A stretch of 64,000 bases of DNA from contig JAFURM010000026.1 in NCBI GenBank assembly GCA_017471925.1, positions 34,377 to 98,376 of the forward strand, in the 5' to 3' direction. The notes beneath the pieces are model-generated. The model was not told the origin of the DNA, searched no databases, and saw only the letters and a program-made list of their open reading frames with translations. Both the position numbers and the translations under genes were made by a program. This document shows positions 16,195 to 23,503 of the stretch, in pieces; position 1 is the first letter of the stretch; every line of letters starts with the position of its first letter. This stretch comes from Bacteroides sp. Lineage in GTDB: Bacteria; Bacteroidota; Bacteroidia; Bacteroidales; Bacteroidaceae.

Positions 16195-18072
16195 ATGGAA
16201 TTTACGTATGACGTCATCGTGATAGGTGCCGGACATGCCGGCTGCGAGGCCGCCGCCGCTGCTGCCAACCTGGGGAGCAAGACGTGTCTCATCACGATGG
16301 ATATGAATAAAATCGGCCAAATGAGCTGCAATCCGGCCATCGGCGGCATTGCCAAGGGGCAGATTGTGCGCGAAATAGACGCACTGGGCGGCTACACCGG
16401 CCTGGTGACCGACCGGACGGCCATCCAGTTCCGCATCCTGAACCGCTCGAAAGGACCGGCCATGTGGAGCCCCAGGGCACAATGTGACCGGGGAAAGTTC
16501 ATCTGGGCCTGGCGTGAAGTGCTGGAAAACACGCCCAACCTGAACATCTGGCAGGACACCGTGCAGGAGCTTCTTGTGGAAGAGGGGGCCGTCAGCGGAG
16601 TAGTCACGGCATGGGGCGTCACCTTCCGTGCCAAGTGTGTGGTGCTGACTGCAGGCACCTTCCTCAACGGTCTGATGCACGTAGGCAAAACCATGCTTCC
16701 CGGCGGGCGAATGGCCGAGCCTGCATCCTACAAATTGACCGAATCCATCGCAAAACACGGCATTTCCTATGGCCGCATGAAGACGGGAACGCCCGTGCGC
16801 ATTGACGGCCGAAGCGTACACTATGAAGAGATGGAGATTCAGGAAGGAGAAAACGATTTCCACAAGTTCTCTTTCATGGACACCGGCAAGCGCCACCTGA
16901 AACAACTGCCCTGCTGGACATGCTTCACCAACGAAGAGGCACATGAGGTACTACGTGCCGGACTGGCAGATTCTCCCCTTTTCAACGGGCAAATACAGAG
17001 TATCGGTCCGCGCTACTGCCCCAGTATCGAGACCAAAATCGTGACCTTCCCTGACAAACCGCAACACCAGCTCTTCCTGGAACCAGAGGGAGAAAGCACA
17101 CAGGAGCTCTATCTGAACGGTTTCTCTTCATCCCTCCCGATGGAAACGCAGATTTCTGCACTTAAGAAGATTCCGGCCTTCAGGGATATGGTCATCTACC
17201 GACCGGGCTATGCCATCGAATATGACTACTTCGACCCCACGCAACTGAAGCATACGCTGGAAACGAAACGCATCAAGAACCTATTCTTCGCCGGACAGGT
17301 AAACGGAACCACCGGCTATGAGGAAGCGGCCGGACAGGGCATCATTGCCGGCATCAACGCACACATCAACTGTCACGGCGGAGAGCCCTTCACCCTGGCC
17401 CGCGACGAGGCTTATATCGGCGTACTCATCGACGATTTGGTGACAAAAGGCGTAGACGAGCCCTACCGTATGTTCACCTCAAGAGCCGAATATCGCATCC
17501 TGCTTCGTATGGACGATGCAGACATGCGCCTGACGGAGAAGTCCTATCGGATAGGACTGGCCAAGAGCGACCGCTATGAACTGCTGAAGAGGAAACGGGA
17601 GGCCGTGAACGGAGTGATAGACTTTGCCCGCACCTACTCCATCAAGGCGGCGCTCATCAACCCGGCCTTGGAACAACTGGGCACCACACCCCTGCGTCAC
17701 GGTTGCAAACTGGTGGACCTGCTGAACCGTCCACAAGTCACCATAGCGAACATAGCCGAACACATTCCCGCCTTCCAACGTGAATTGGACAAGATTACCG
17801 ACAGCCGGAAAGAGGAGATTCTGGAAGCCGCCGAAATCCTACTGAAATATGAGGGGTACATCGGACGTGAAAGAATCATTGCCGACAAGTTGGCCCGCCT
17901 GGAAAGCATCAAGATTAAGGGGAAGTTCGACTATGCTTCCATCCAGTCGCTCTCCACCGAAGCCCGGCAGAAGCTGGCAAAGATAGAGCCTGAAACCATT
18001 GCACAGGCCAGCCGCATACCCGGAGTATCGCCCAGTGATATCAACGTGCTGCTGGTGCTTTGCGGCCGTTGA
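16195..18072 (+). CDS. mnmG: tRNA uridine-5-carboxymethylaminomethyl modification enzyme MnmG
   Basis: The protein is 625 residues, as expected for MnmG (GidA). It begins MEFTYDVIVIGAGHAGCEAA with the FAD-binding motif, followed by CNPAIGGIAKGQ, the RTAIQFRILNRSKGPAMWSPRAQ block, the CWTCFTN motif and GQVNGTTGYEEAAGQG. With MnmE it installs the cmnm5 modification at tRNA wobble uridines. It starts the conserved run mnmG-apt-uvrC-dtd-mazG-like-deoC. A parS-like sequence lies 9 bp after its stop codon. Confidence 0.97.
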   Translation: MEFTYDVIVIGAGHAGCEAAAAAANLGSKTCLITMDMNKIGQMSCNPAIGGIAKGQIVREIDALGGYTGLVTDRTAIQFRILNRSKGPAMWSPRAQCDRGKFIWAWREVLENTPNLNIWQDTVQELLVEEGAVSGVVTAWGVTFRAKCVVLTAGTFLNGLMHVGKTMLPGGRMAEPASYKLTESIAKHGISYGRMKTGTPVRIDGRSVHYEEMEIQEGENDFHKFSFMDTGKRHLKQLPCWTCFTNEEAHEVLRAGLADSPLFNGQIQSIGPRYCPSIETKIVTFPDKPQHQLFLEPEGESTQELYLNGFSSSLPMETQISALKKIPAFRDMVIYRPGYAIEYDYFDPTQLKHTLETKRIKNLFFAGQVNGTTGYEEAAGQGIIAGINAHINCHGGEPFTLARDEAYIGVLIDDLVTKGVDEPYRMFTSRAEYRILLRMDDADMRLTEKSYRIGLAKSDRYELLKRKREAVNGVIDFARTYSIKAALINPALEQLGTTPLRHGCKLVDLLNRPQVTIANIAEHIPAFQRELDKITDSRKEEILEAAEILLKYEGYIGRERIIADKLARLESIKIKGKFDYASIQSLSTEARQKLAKIEPETIAQASRIPGVSPSDINVLLVLCGR

Positions 18073-18080
18073 CAGCGAAA

Positions 18081-18096
18081 AGTTCCACGTGAAACA
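18081..18096. other. parS-like centromere site
   Basis: AGTTCCACGTGAAACA matches the ParB-binding consensus TGTTTCACGTGAAACA at 14 of 16 positions, including the central CACGTG and both GTT/AAC arms. mnmG (gidA) is often origin-proximal and near parS in bacteria. Functional assignment is inference. Confidence 0.6.
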
Positions 18097-18129
18097 AAAC
18101 ATTCAATAAACGAACAAAATCATCTGATT

Positions 18130-18654
18130 ATGAGCAAAGAAACATTAGTGAAGAGTATCCGGGAAATTCCCGATTTTCCAGTACCTGGCATCCTGTTCTA
18201 TGATGTAACAACGCTATTCAAAAAGCCCGAGGCATTGCAAGAGTTGTCGGACACACTCTATGAAATGTACAAGGACAAAGGGGTGACCAAGGTCGTAGGA
18301 ATTGAGTCGCGCGGCTTCATCATGGGCTCCATCCTCGCCACCCGACTGGGAGCGGGCTTCGTGCCCATCCGCAAGCCCGGCAAACTGCCCGCCGAAACCA
18401 TAGAAGAGAGCTACAGCAAGGAATACGGCACCGACACCATCCAGATGCACAAAGATGCCATAGGAGAAGAGGATGTGGTGTTGCTGCACGATGACCTGTT
18501 GGCCACCGGAGGCACTATGGCTGCCGCCTGCAAACTGGTGGGACAACTGAAGCCCAAGAAAATGATGGTAAACTTCATCATTGAACTGAAGGAACTGGAC
18601 GGGAGAGCAGCTTTCAGCGATGAAATCGAAGTAAAATCGGTGCTTGAACTCTGA
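18130..18654 (+). CDS. apt: Adenine phosphoribosyltransferase
   Basis: The 174-residue protein has the type I PRTase signature VVLLHDDLLATGGTMAAA around 116-133 (PRPP-binding loop) and the N-terminal IREIPDFPVPGILFYDVTTLFK block that is characteristic of Apt, along with GIESRGFIMGS. It makes AMP from adenine and PRPP in purine salvage. The TGA stop shares its last base with the uvrC ATG, so the two are translationally coupled. Confidence 0.96.
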   Translation: MSKETLVKSIREIPDFPVPGILFYDVTTLFKKPEALQELSDTLYEMYKDKGVTKVVGIESRGFIMGSILATRLGAGFVPIRKPGKLPAETIEESYSKEYGTDTIQMHKDAIGEEDVVLLHDDLLATGGTMAAACKLVGQLKPKKMMVNFIIELKELDGRAAFSDEIEVKSVLEL

Positions 18655-20492
18655 TGGAACAGCTAAAAGGGAATGACTACCTGAGAGGTATCGTGGAGAA
18701 CCTGCCCGACAAGCCCGGCATCTACCAATACCTGAACGAGGAGAAAGTCATCATATACGTAGGCAAGGCCAAGAACCTGAAAAAGCGTGTATCGTCTTAC
18801 TTCAATCGCGAGCACGAGCCAGGCAAGACAAGGGTGCTGGTGAGCAAGATTGCCGACATCCGCTACATCGTGGTGAAAACGGAGGAAGATGCCTTGCTGC
18901 TGGAGAACAACCTCATCAAGAAATATCGTCCTCGCTACAACGTACTGCTGAAAGATGACAAGACCTACCCTTCCATCTGCGTGCAGAACGAGAATTTCTC
19001 ACGCGTATTCGCCACCCGAAAGATTATACGCAACGGTTCCAGCTACTACGGACCCTACAGTCACATTCCCGCCATGCACTCCCTGCTGGGACTGGTGAGG
19101 CAACTCTATCCGCTACGCACCTGCAACCTGAACCTTTCGCCTGAGAACATCCGCAACGGCAAGTTCAAGGTGTGCCTGAAGTATCACATCAAGAAATGCG
19201 CAGGGCCCTGCATTGGTCTGCAAAGCCTGGAAGAGTATCAGAAGAACATCGATGAAATCAAGCAAATCCTGAGCGGAAACACAAAGGGACTGGCCGAAAT
19301 GCTACTGAAACAGATGCATGCACTGGCCGAAGAGATGAGATTCGAAGAGGCTGAAAAGCTAAAGAAACGCTATCTGCTGTTAGAGAAATACCGCGTCAAG
19401 TCGGAGGTTGTAAGCAACATGCTGCACAACATCGACGTCTTCTCCATCGAAGAAGAGGAGGATGGCAAGTCGGCCTACATCAACTTCCTGCACATCACCA
19501 ACGGTGCCATCAACCAAGCCTTCACCTTTGAATACAAGAAACAGTTGGAAGAGAGCAAGGAAGAGCTGTTGGCTCTGGGCATTGCAGAGATGCGCGAACG
19601 CTACAAGAGCACCTCCACCGAAATCATCGTACCCTTCGAGATGGGACTGGAGCTGAAAAACGCCGTTTTCACCGTACCACAGCGGGGCGACAAGAAGAAG
19701 CTGTTGGACCTCTCCATCCTGAATGTGAAGCAATACAAAGCCGACCGCCTGAAACAAAACGACAAGCTGAATCCCGAACAACGAAGCGTGAGACTGCTGA
19801 AAGAGATACAAAGCATCCTGCATCTGGAGAACCTGCCCATGCAGATAGAGTGTTTCGACAACTCCAACATACAGGGGACGGATGCCGTAGCGGCCTGCGT
19901 CGTGTTCAAGAAAGGAAAGCCCTGCAAACAGGAATACCGGAAATACAACATAAAAACGGTGGTAGGCCCCGACGACTACGCCTCCATGCAGGAGGTGGTG
20001 CGCCGCCGTTACAGCCGTGCCATTGAAGAAGGCAGTCCCCTACCCGACCTGCTTATCACTGACGGTGGAAAGGGACAAATGAGCGTAGTGAAAGAGGTGA
20101 TTGATGAACTGGGACTGAACATTCCCATTGCCGGACTGGCCAAGGACAGCAGGCACCGCACGTCGGAACTGCTCTATGGATTCCCGCCCCAAACCATTGG
20201 CATGAAGCAGAACACACCTCTGTTCCAGCTACTTACGAGAATACAGGACGAAGTACACCGCTTTGCCATCACCTTCCACCGCGACAAGCGGAGCAAACGA
20301 CAGGTAAGCTCGGAAATAGACCACATAAAGGGTATCGGGAACAAGAGCAAATCCGCTCTGCTTCAACGGTTTAAAAGTGTAAAGCGAATCAAGTCGGCCA
20401 CCCTGGAAGAACTATCGGAAGTGGTGGGAGCAAGCAAAGCCGCAATACTGAAGGCCCACTTTGAAGCAGCGGAACAGGAACAGAAAGGATAA
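18654..20492 (+). CDS. uvrC: Excinuclease ABC subunit C
   Basis: The 612-residue protein has the UvrC domain order: GIY-YIG nuclease (PGIYQYLNEEKVIIYVGKAKNLKKRV, residues 17-42), a cysteine-containing region (CLKYHIKKCAGPCIG), the UVR motif (EEMRFEEAEKLKKRY near 230), the RNase H-like C-terminal nuclease (CFDNSNIQGTDAVA, LLITDGGKGQ), and a C-terminal helix-hairpin-helix pair (GIGNKSKSALLQRFKSVKRI). It makes both incisions in nucleotide-excision repair with UvrAB. The start overlaps the apt stop by one base. Confidence 0.97.
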   Translation: MEQLKGNDYLRGIVENLPDKPGIYQYLNEEKVIIYVGKAKNLKKRVSSYFNREHEPGKTRVLVSKIADIRYIVVKTEEDALLLENNLIKKYRPRYNVLLKDDKTYPSICVQNENFSRVFATRKIIRNGSSYYGPYSHIPAMHSLLGLVRQLYPLRTCNLNLSPENIRNGKFKVCLKYHIKKCAGPCIGLQSLEEYQKNIDEIKQILSGNTKGLAEMLLKQMHALAEEMRFEEAEKLKKRYLLLEKYRVKSEVVSNMLHNIDVFSIEEEEDGKSAYINFLHITNGAINQAFTFEYKKQLEESKEELLALGIAEMRERYKSTSTEIIVPFEMGLELKNAVFTVPQRGDKKKLLDLSILNVKQYKADRLKQNDKLNPEQRSVRLLKEIQSILHLENLPMQIECFDNSNIQGTDAVAACVVFKKGKPCKQEYRKYNIKTVVGPDDYASMQEVVRRRYSRAIEEGSPLPDLLITDGGKGQMSVVKEVIDELGLNIPIAGLAKDSRHRTSELLYGFPPQTIGMKQNTPLFQLLTRIQDEVHRFAITFHRDKRSKRQVSSEIDHIKGIGNKSKSALLQRFKSVKRIKSATLEELSEVVGASKAAILKAHFEAAEQEQKG

Positions 20493-20523
20493 AGCGAAAA
20501 CAAACATTAAGCAAAGAAAAGAT

Positions 20524-20976
20524 ATGAGAGTAGTGATACAACGCACAGCCCACGCCTCGGTCACCATAGAGGGACGACAGAAGTCGGCCATCGGCAAAGG
20601 CCTGCTGGTGCTTGTGGGCATTGAAGAAAGCGACAGCCGCGAAGACATTGACTGGCTGTGCAAAAAGATAGTAAACCTGCGCATCTTCGACGATGAAAAC
20701 GGGGTAATGAACCGCTCCGTGACAGATATTGAGGGCGATATTCTGGTGGTCAGCCAGTTCACTCTGCACGCTTCCACCAAGAAGGGCAACCGTCCCTCCT
20801 ACATCCGTGCCGCACGGCCGGAAATATCCATCCCCCTCTACGAGGAGTTCTGCAGCACATTGCGCCAGGCCATAGGCAAGGAAATTGGGACGGGCGAATT
20901 TGGTGCCGACATGAAAGTGGAACTGCTGAACGATGGCCCCGTGACCATCTGCATGGATACGAAAAACAAGGAATGA
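20524..20976 (+). CDS. dtd: D-aminoacyl-tRNA deacylase
   Basis: This 150-residue protein shows the two DTD motifs: SQFTLHASTKKGNRPSY (SQFTL) and NDGPVTICMDT near the C-terminus (the Gly-cisPro region, here GP). It hydrolyses D-aminoacyl-tRNAs. The start is ATG 20524 (MRVVIQRTAHASV); the frame is open further upstream inside uvrC but without homology. Its TGA overlaps the ATG of the next gene, implying coupling. Confidence 0.95.
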   Translation: MRVVIQRTAHASVTIEGRQKSAIGKGLLVLVGIEESDSREDIDWLCKKIVNLRIFDDENGVMNRSVTDIEGDILVVSQFTLHASTKKGNRPSYIRAARPEISIPLYEEFCSTLRQAIGKEIGTGEFGADMKVELLNDGPVTICMDTKNKE

Positions 20977-21389
20977 ACATTTCTCAGGAAACTGATGGAC
21001 CTTTAATGCAGCAAACAACGATGGAAACGAAGAAAAACAATCCCAACGACCTGACGCTGAAAGAGGCACAGAAGCGTGTGGACCAATGGATAAAGAGCTA
21101 CGGCGTACGCTACTTCAGCGAACTGACCAACATGACCGTACTGATGGAAGAGGTGGGCGAACTGGCCCGCGTGATGGCCCGTAAGTATGGCGAACAGTCG
21201 TTCAAGCCCGGTGAAAAGGAGAATTTGGACGAAGAGATGGCCGACGTGCTGTGGGTACTGATTTGTCTGGCCAACCAGACGGGAGTGGACCTGAACGAAG
21301 CCCTCCTCCGCAGCATCGAGAAAAAGACCCGAAGAGACAAAGAAAGACATCAAAATAACCCCAAACTGAAGAATCATGGAGAAGCATGA
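20973..21389 (+). CDS. MazG-like nucleotide pyrophosphohydrolase
   Basis: The core (residues 20-115) has the all-alpha NTP-PPase pattern: QWIKSYGVRYFSELTNMTVLMEEVGELARVMARKYGEQSFK with the EEVGEL motif, and LDEEMADVLWVLICLAN with the EEMAD motif; these acidic residues bind Mg. The family hydrolyses non-canonical or excess nucleoside triphosphates. The first ATG (20973) overlaps the dtd stop; ATGs at 21006 and 21021 would remove an unconserved 11- or 16-residue extension and are realistic alternatives. It overlaps deoC by 14 nt. Confidence 0.85.
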   Translation: MNISQETDGPLMQQTTMETKKNNPNDLTLKEAQKRVDQWIKSYGVRYFSELTNMTVLMEEVGELARVMARKYGEQSFKPGEKENLDEEMADVLWVLICLANQTGVDLNEALLRSIEKKTRRDKERHQNNPKLKNHGEA

Positions 21390-22275
21390 AATGACCCAAA
21401 GCAAGTATGAGGCCACACTGGCCAAGTACAACACCCGACTGAGCGACAGCGAAGTGGAGCAGCAAGTGAAAACCATCCTGGAAAAGGTGGGCGAAAACAA
21501 CACAGAGGAGGTGAAGAAGCTACTCTTCCACTGCATTGACCTGACCACACTGAACACCACCGACAACGACGAAAGCGTGATGCGCTTCACGCAGAACGTG
21601 AACCGTTTCGAAGAGGAATTTCCCGACCTGAAAAACGTGGCAGCTATCTGTGTCTATCCCTGTTTCGCCGAAATCGTACGCGACACACTGGAAGTAGAAG
21701 AGGTACAGATAGCCTGCGTATCGGCCGGATTCCCCTCTTCACAGACCTTCACCGAAGTGAAAGTGGCCGAGACGGCAATGGCGCTGATGGATGGTGCCAG
21801 CGAGATAGACATCGTTATCCCCGTGGGCAAGTTCCTGGCCGGAGACTACGAAAACATGTGCGACGAGATTCAAGAGTTGAAGGCCACCTGCAAGGAGAAA
21901 CACCTGAAGGTCATCCTGGAGACCGGTGCGCTGAAGACGGCCGAAAACATCAAAAAAGCCTCCATTCTATCGATGTATGCAGGTGCAGACTTCATCAAGA
22001 CTTCCACCGGCAAGCAGCAACCCGCCGCCACGCCCGAAGCTGCCTACGTAATGTGCCAGGCCATCAAGGAATATCACGAACAGACGGGCATCAAAATCGG
22101 CTTCAAACCGGCAGGAGGCATCAACTGCGTGAACGATGCACTGGCCTACTACACCATCGTCAAGGAGGTGCTGGGCGAAGAGTGGCTGAACAACGGACTT
22201 TTCAGAATCGGCACCAGCCGACTGGCCAACCTGTTGCTTTCTGAAATTCTGGGCAAGGAGACGAAGTTCTTCTAA
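21376..22275 (+). CDS. deoC: Deoxyribose-phosphate aldolase
   Basis: The 299-residue protein is a DeoC TIM barrel: FHCIDLTTLNTTDND at the N-terminal side, VCVYPCF, SAGFPSSQTFTEVKVAE, EIDIVIPVGKFLAGDY, the Schiff-base lysine region GADFIKTSTGKQQPAATPE, and KIGFKPAGGIN. It cleaves 2-deoxyribose 5-phosphate to acetaldehyde and glyceraldehyde 3-phosphate in deoxynucleoside catabolism. It is the last gene of the mnmG run, ending at an inverted-repeat element that separates it from a convergent gene. Confidence 0.96.
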   Translation: MEKHEMTQSKYEATLAKYNTRLSDSEVEQQVKTILEKVGENNTEEVKKLLFHCIDLTTLNTTDNDESVMRFTQNVNRFEEEFPDLKNVAAICVYPCFAEIVRDTLEVEEVQIACVSAGFPSSQTFTEVKVAETAMALMDGASEIDIVIPVGKFLAGDYENMCDEIQELKATCKEKHLKVILETGALKTAENIKKASILSMYAGADFIKTSTGKQQPAATPEAAYVMCQAIKEYHEQTGIKIGFKPAGGINCVNDALAYYTIVKEVLGEEWLNNGLFRIGTSRLANLLLSEILGKETKFF

Positions 22276-22290
22276 AAAGTGTTTTGATTT

Positions 22291-22404
22291 CAGGCACGGA
22301 TTACGCGGATTTTCACGGTCGGCTTATAAGTCCACTCGGACTATAAGCCGATCGGATTCAATATACTGAAAGCAGTCTGTGAAAAGCCGCATCATCCGTG
22401 CCTG
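22291..22404. repeat. Dispersed inverted-repeat element, copy A
   Basis: CAGGCACGGAT and a following GCGGATTTTCAC are mirrored by GTGAAAAGCCGC and ATCCGTGCCTG at the other end. Inside is a second stem (CGGCTTATAAGTCC / GGACTATAAGCCG, one bulge). It fills the gap between convergent deoC and the polyprenyl synthase gene and could act as a bidirectional terminator. Confidence 0.8.
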
Positions 22405-22437
22405 AATTATATGCAGACCTGATGCCGGAGCGGCCTT

Positions 22438-23415
22438 CTACTTTGCACGCTCAATCACATAATCCAGATAGGCCACGAGAGCCCGCTTCACCTCGCTGTC
22501 GGGATGAGCATCGAGCAAGGCCAGCGCCTTGTCGTGGAAATGTACCATGGTTTCGCGGGCACGCTCAATTCCCCCATGCCGCTTGGTAAATTCCACCAAA
22601 CGGGCGATTTCATCGGCAGAGGCCGACATACTCTTCACCTTCAGCGCCAGTTCGGCCATCTCCTTATCGGCCGTCTCGTTCAGGACATAGAGCAGCGGAA
22701 GCGTCAGCTTGCCCTCCAGCATATCATTGCCTGTGGGCTTGCCCACCTCCGTGTTGTCGTAATAGTCAAAGATGTCGTCCCTGATTTGGAAGCAGAGACC
22801 GATGTACTCACCGAACAAGCGAGCATTTTCCACCCATTCATCGCGGTCTGTGACCGACAAGGCCCCAACCTTGGTGCAGGCGGCGAAGAGCGATGCCGTC
22901 TTCTTGCGAATGATGTCGAAGTAGGTCTCCACGGAGAATTGGCGGTTGGAGACGTTGGCCAGCTGCAACAACTCGCCGTTGGCCAGTTCGCGTCCCAGCT
23001 GGGAGACTACGGAGAAGATGTCATAGTTGCGCGTCAGCCCCACCTGCAGGAGTGCCGTGGAGAGCAGATAGTCGCCCACCAGCACGGCCACCTTATTATT
23101 AAATGCCGCATTCACCGAGGGTTGTCCCCGTCTTTCATCGCTTTCGTCCACCACATCATCGTGCACCAGACTGGCCGTGTGAAGCAGTTCCAACGCCACG
23201 GCAGCATGAAGCGTAACAGGGAGCACCGAACCATGGTATAGCTTGGCCATGAGCAACACCAGCATGGGACGCATCATCTTGCCCCGTCTCTGACAGATGT
23301 ACGCCGTGGCCTGGTTCAGCAACGGATTGGAGCTGGCAATCGAAGCGTCAAAGAGCGTCTTGAGCTCTTCCAGTTCGGCTGTAATCGGAGATTTTATGGT
23401 CAATGAATAGTTCAT
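22438..23415 (-). CDS. Polyprenyl diphosphate synthase (IspB-like)
   Basis: The 325-residue protein carries the two aspartate-rich motifs of long-chain trans-prenyltransferases: LVHDDVVDESDERRG (first, about 83-97) and FQIRDDIFDYY (second, about 209-219), plus KMMRPMLVLLMA and GKPTGNDMLEGKLTLPLL. It would extend FPP with IPP to a C35-C40-type chain for menaquinone; chain length cannot be read with certainty. The ATG at 23415 is divergent from polA. A TACTTTTG -7 element precedes it. Confidence 0.9.
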   Translation of the reverse strand: MNYSLTIKSPITAELEELKTLFDASIASSNPLLNQATAYICQRRGKMMRPMLVLLMAKLYHGSVLPVTLHAAVALELLHTASLVHDDVVDESDERRGQPSVNAAFNNKVAVLVGDYLLSTALLQVGLTRNYDIFSVVSQLGRELANGELLQLANVSNRQFSVETYFDIIRKKTASLFAACTKVGALSVTDRDEWVENARLFGEYIGLCFQIRDDIFDYYDNTEVGKPTGNDMLEGKLTLPLLYVLNETADKEMAELALKVKSMSASADEIARLVEFTKRHGGIERARETMVHFHDKALALLDAHPDSEVKRALVAYLDYVIERAK

Positions 23416-23432
23416 GAGTCGTTATTTGCGCA

Positions 23433-23440
23433 CAAAAGTA
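23433..23440 (-). promoter_or_regulatory. Promoter -7 element for the polyprenyl synthase gene
   Basis: TACTTTTG on the minus strand, 17 nt before ATG 23415. The plus-strand counterpart TACTTTTA at 23472-23479 may serve polA. Confidence 0.45.
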
Positions 23441-23503
23441 GTAATAAAACGGTTAATACCGTATTTTTTTGTACTTTTACCCAGCAAAAAAAGAATAAAT
23501 GGT

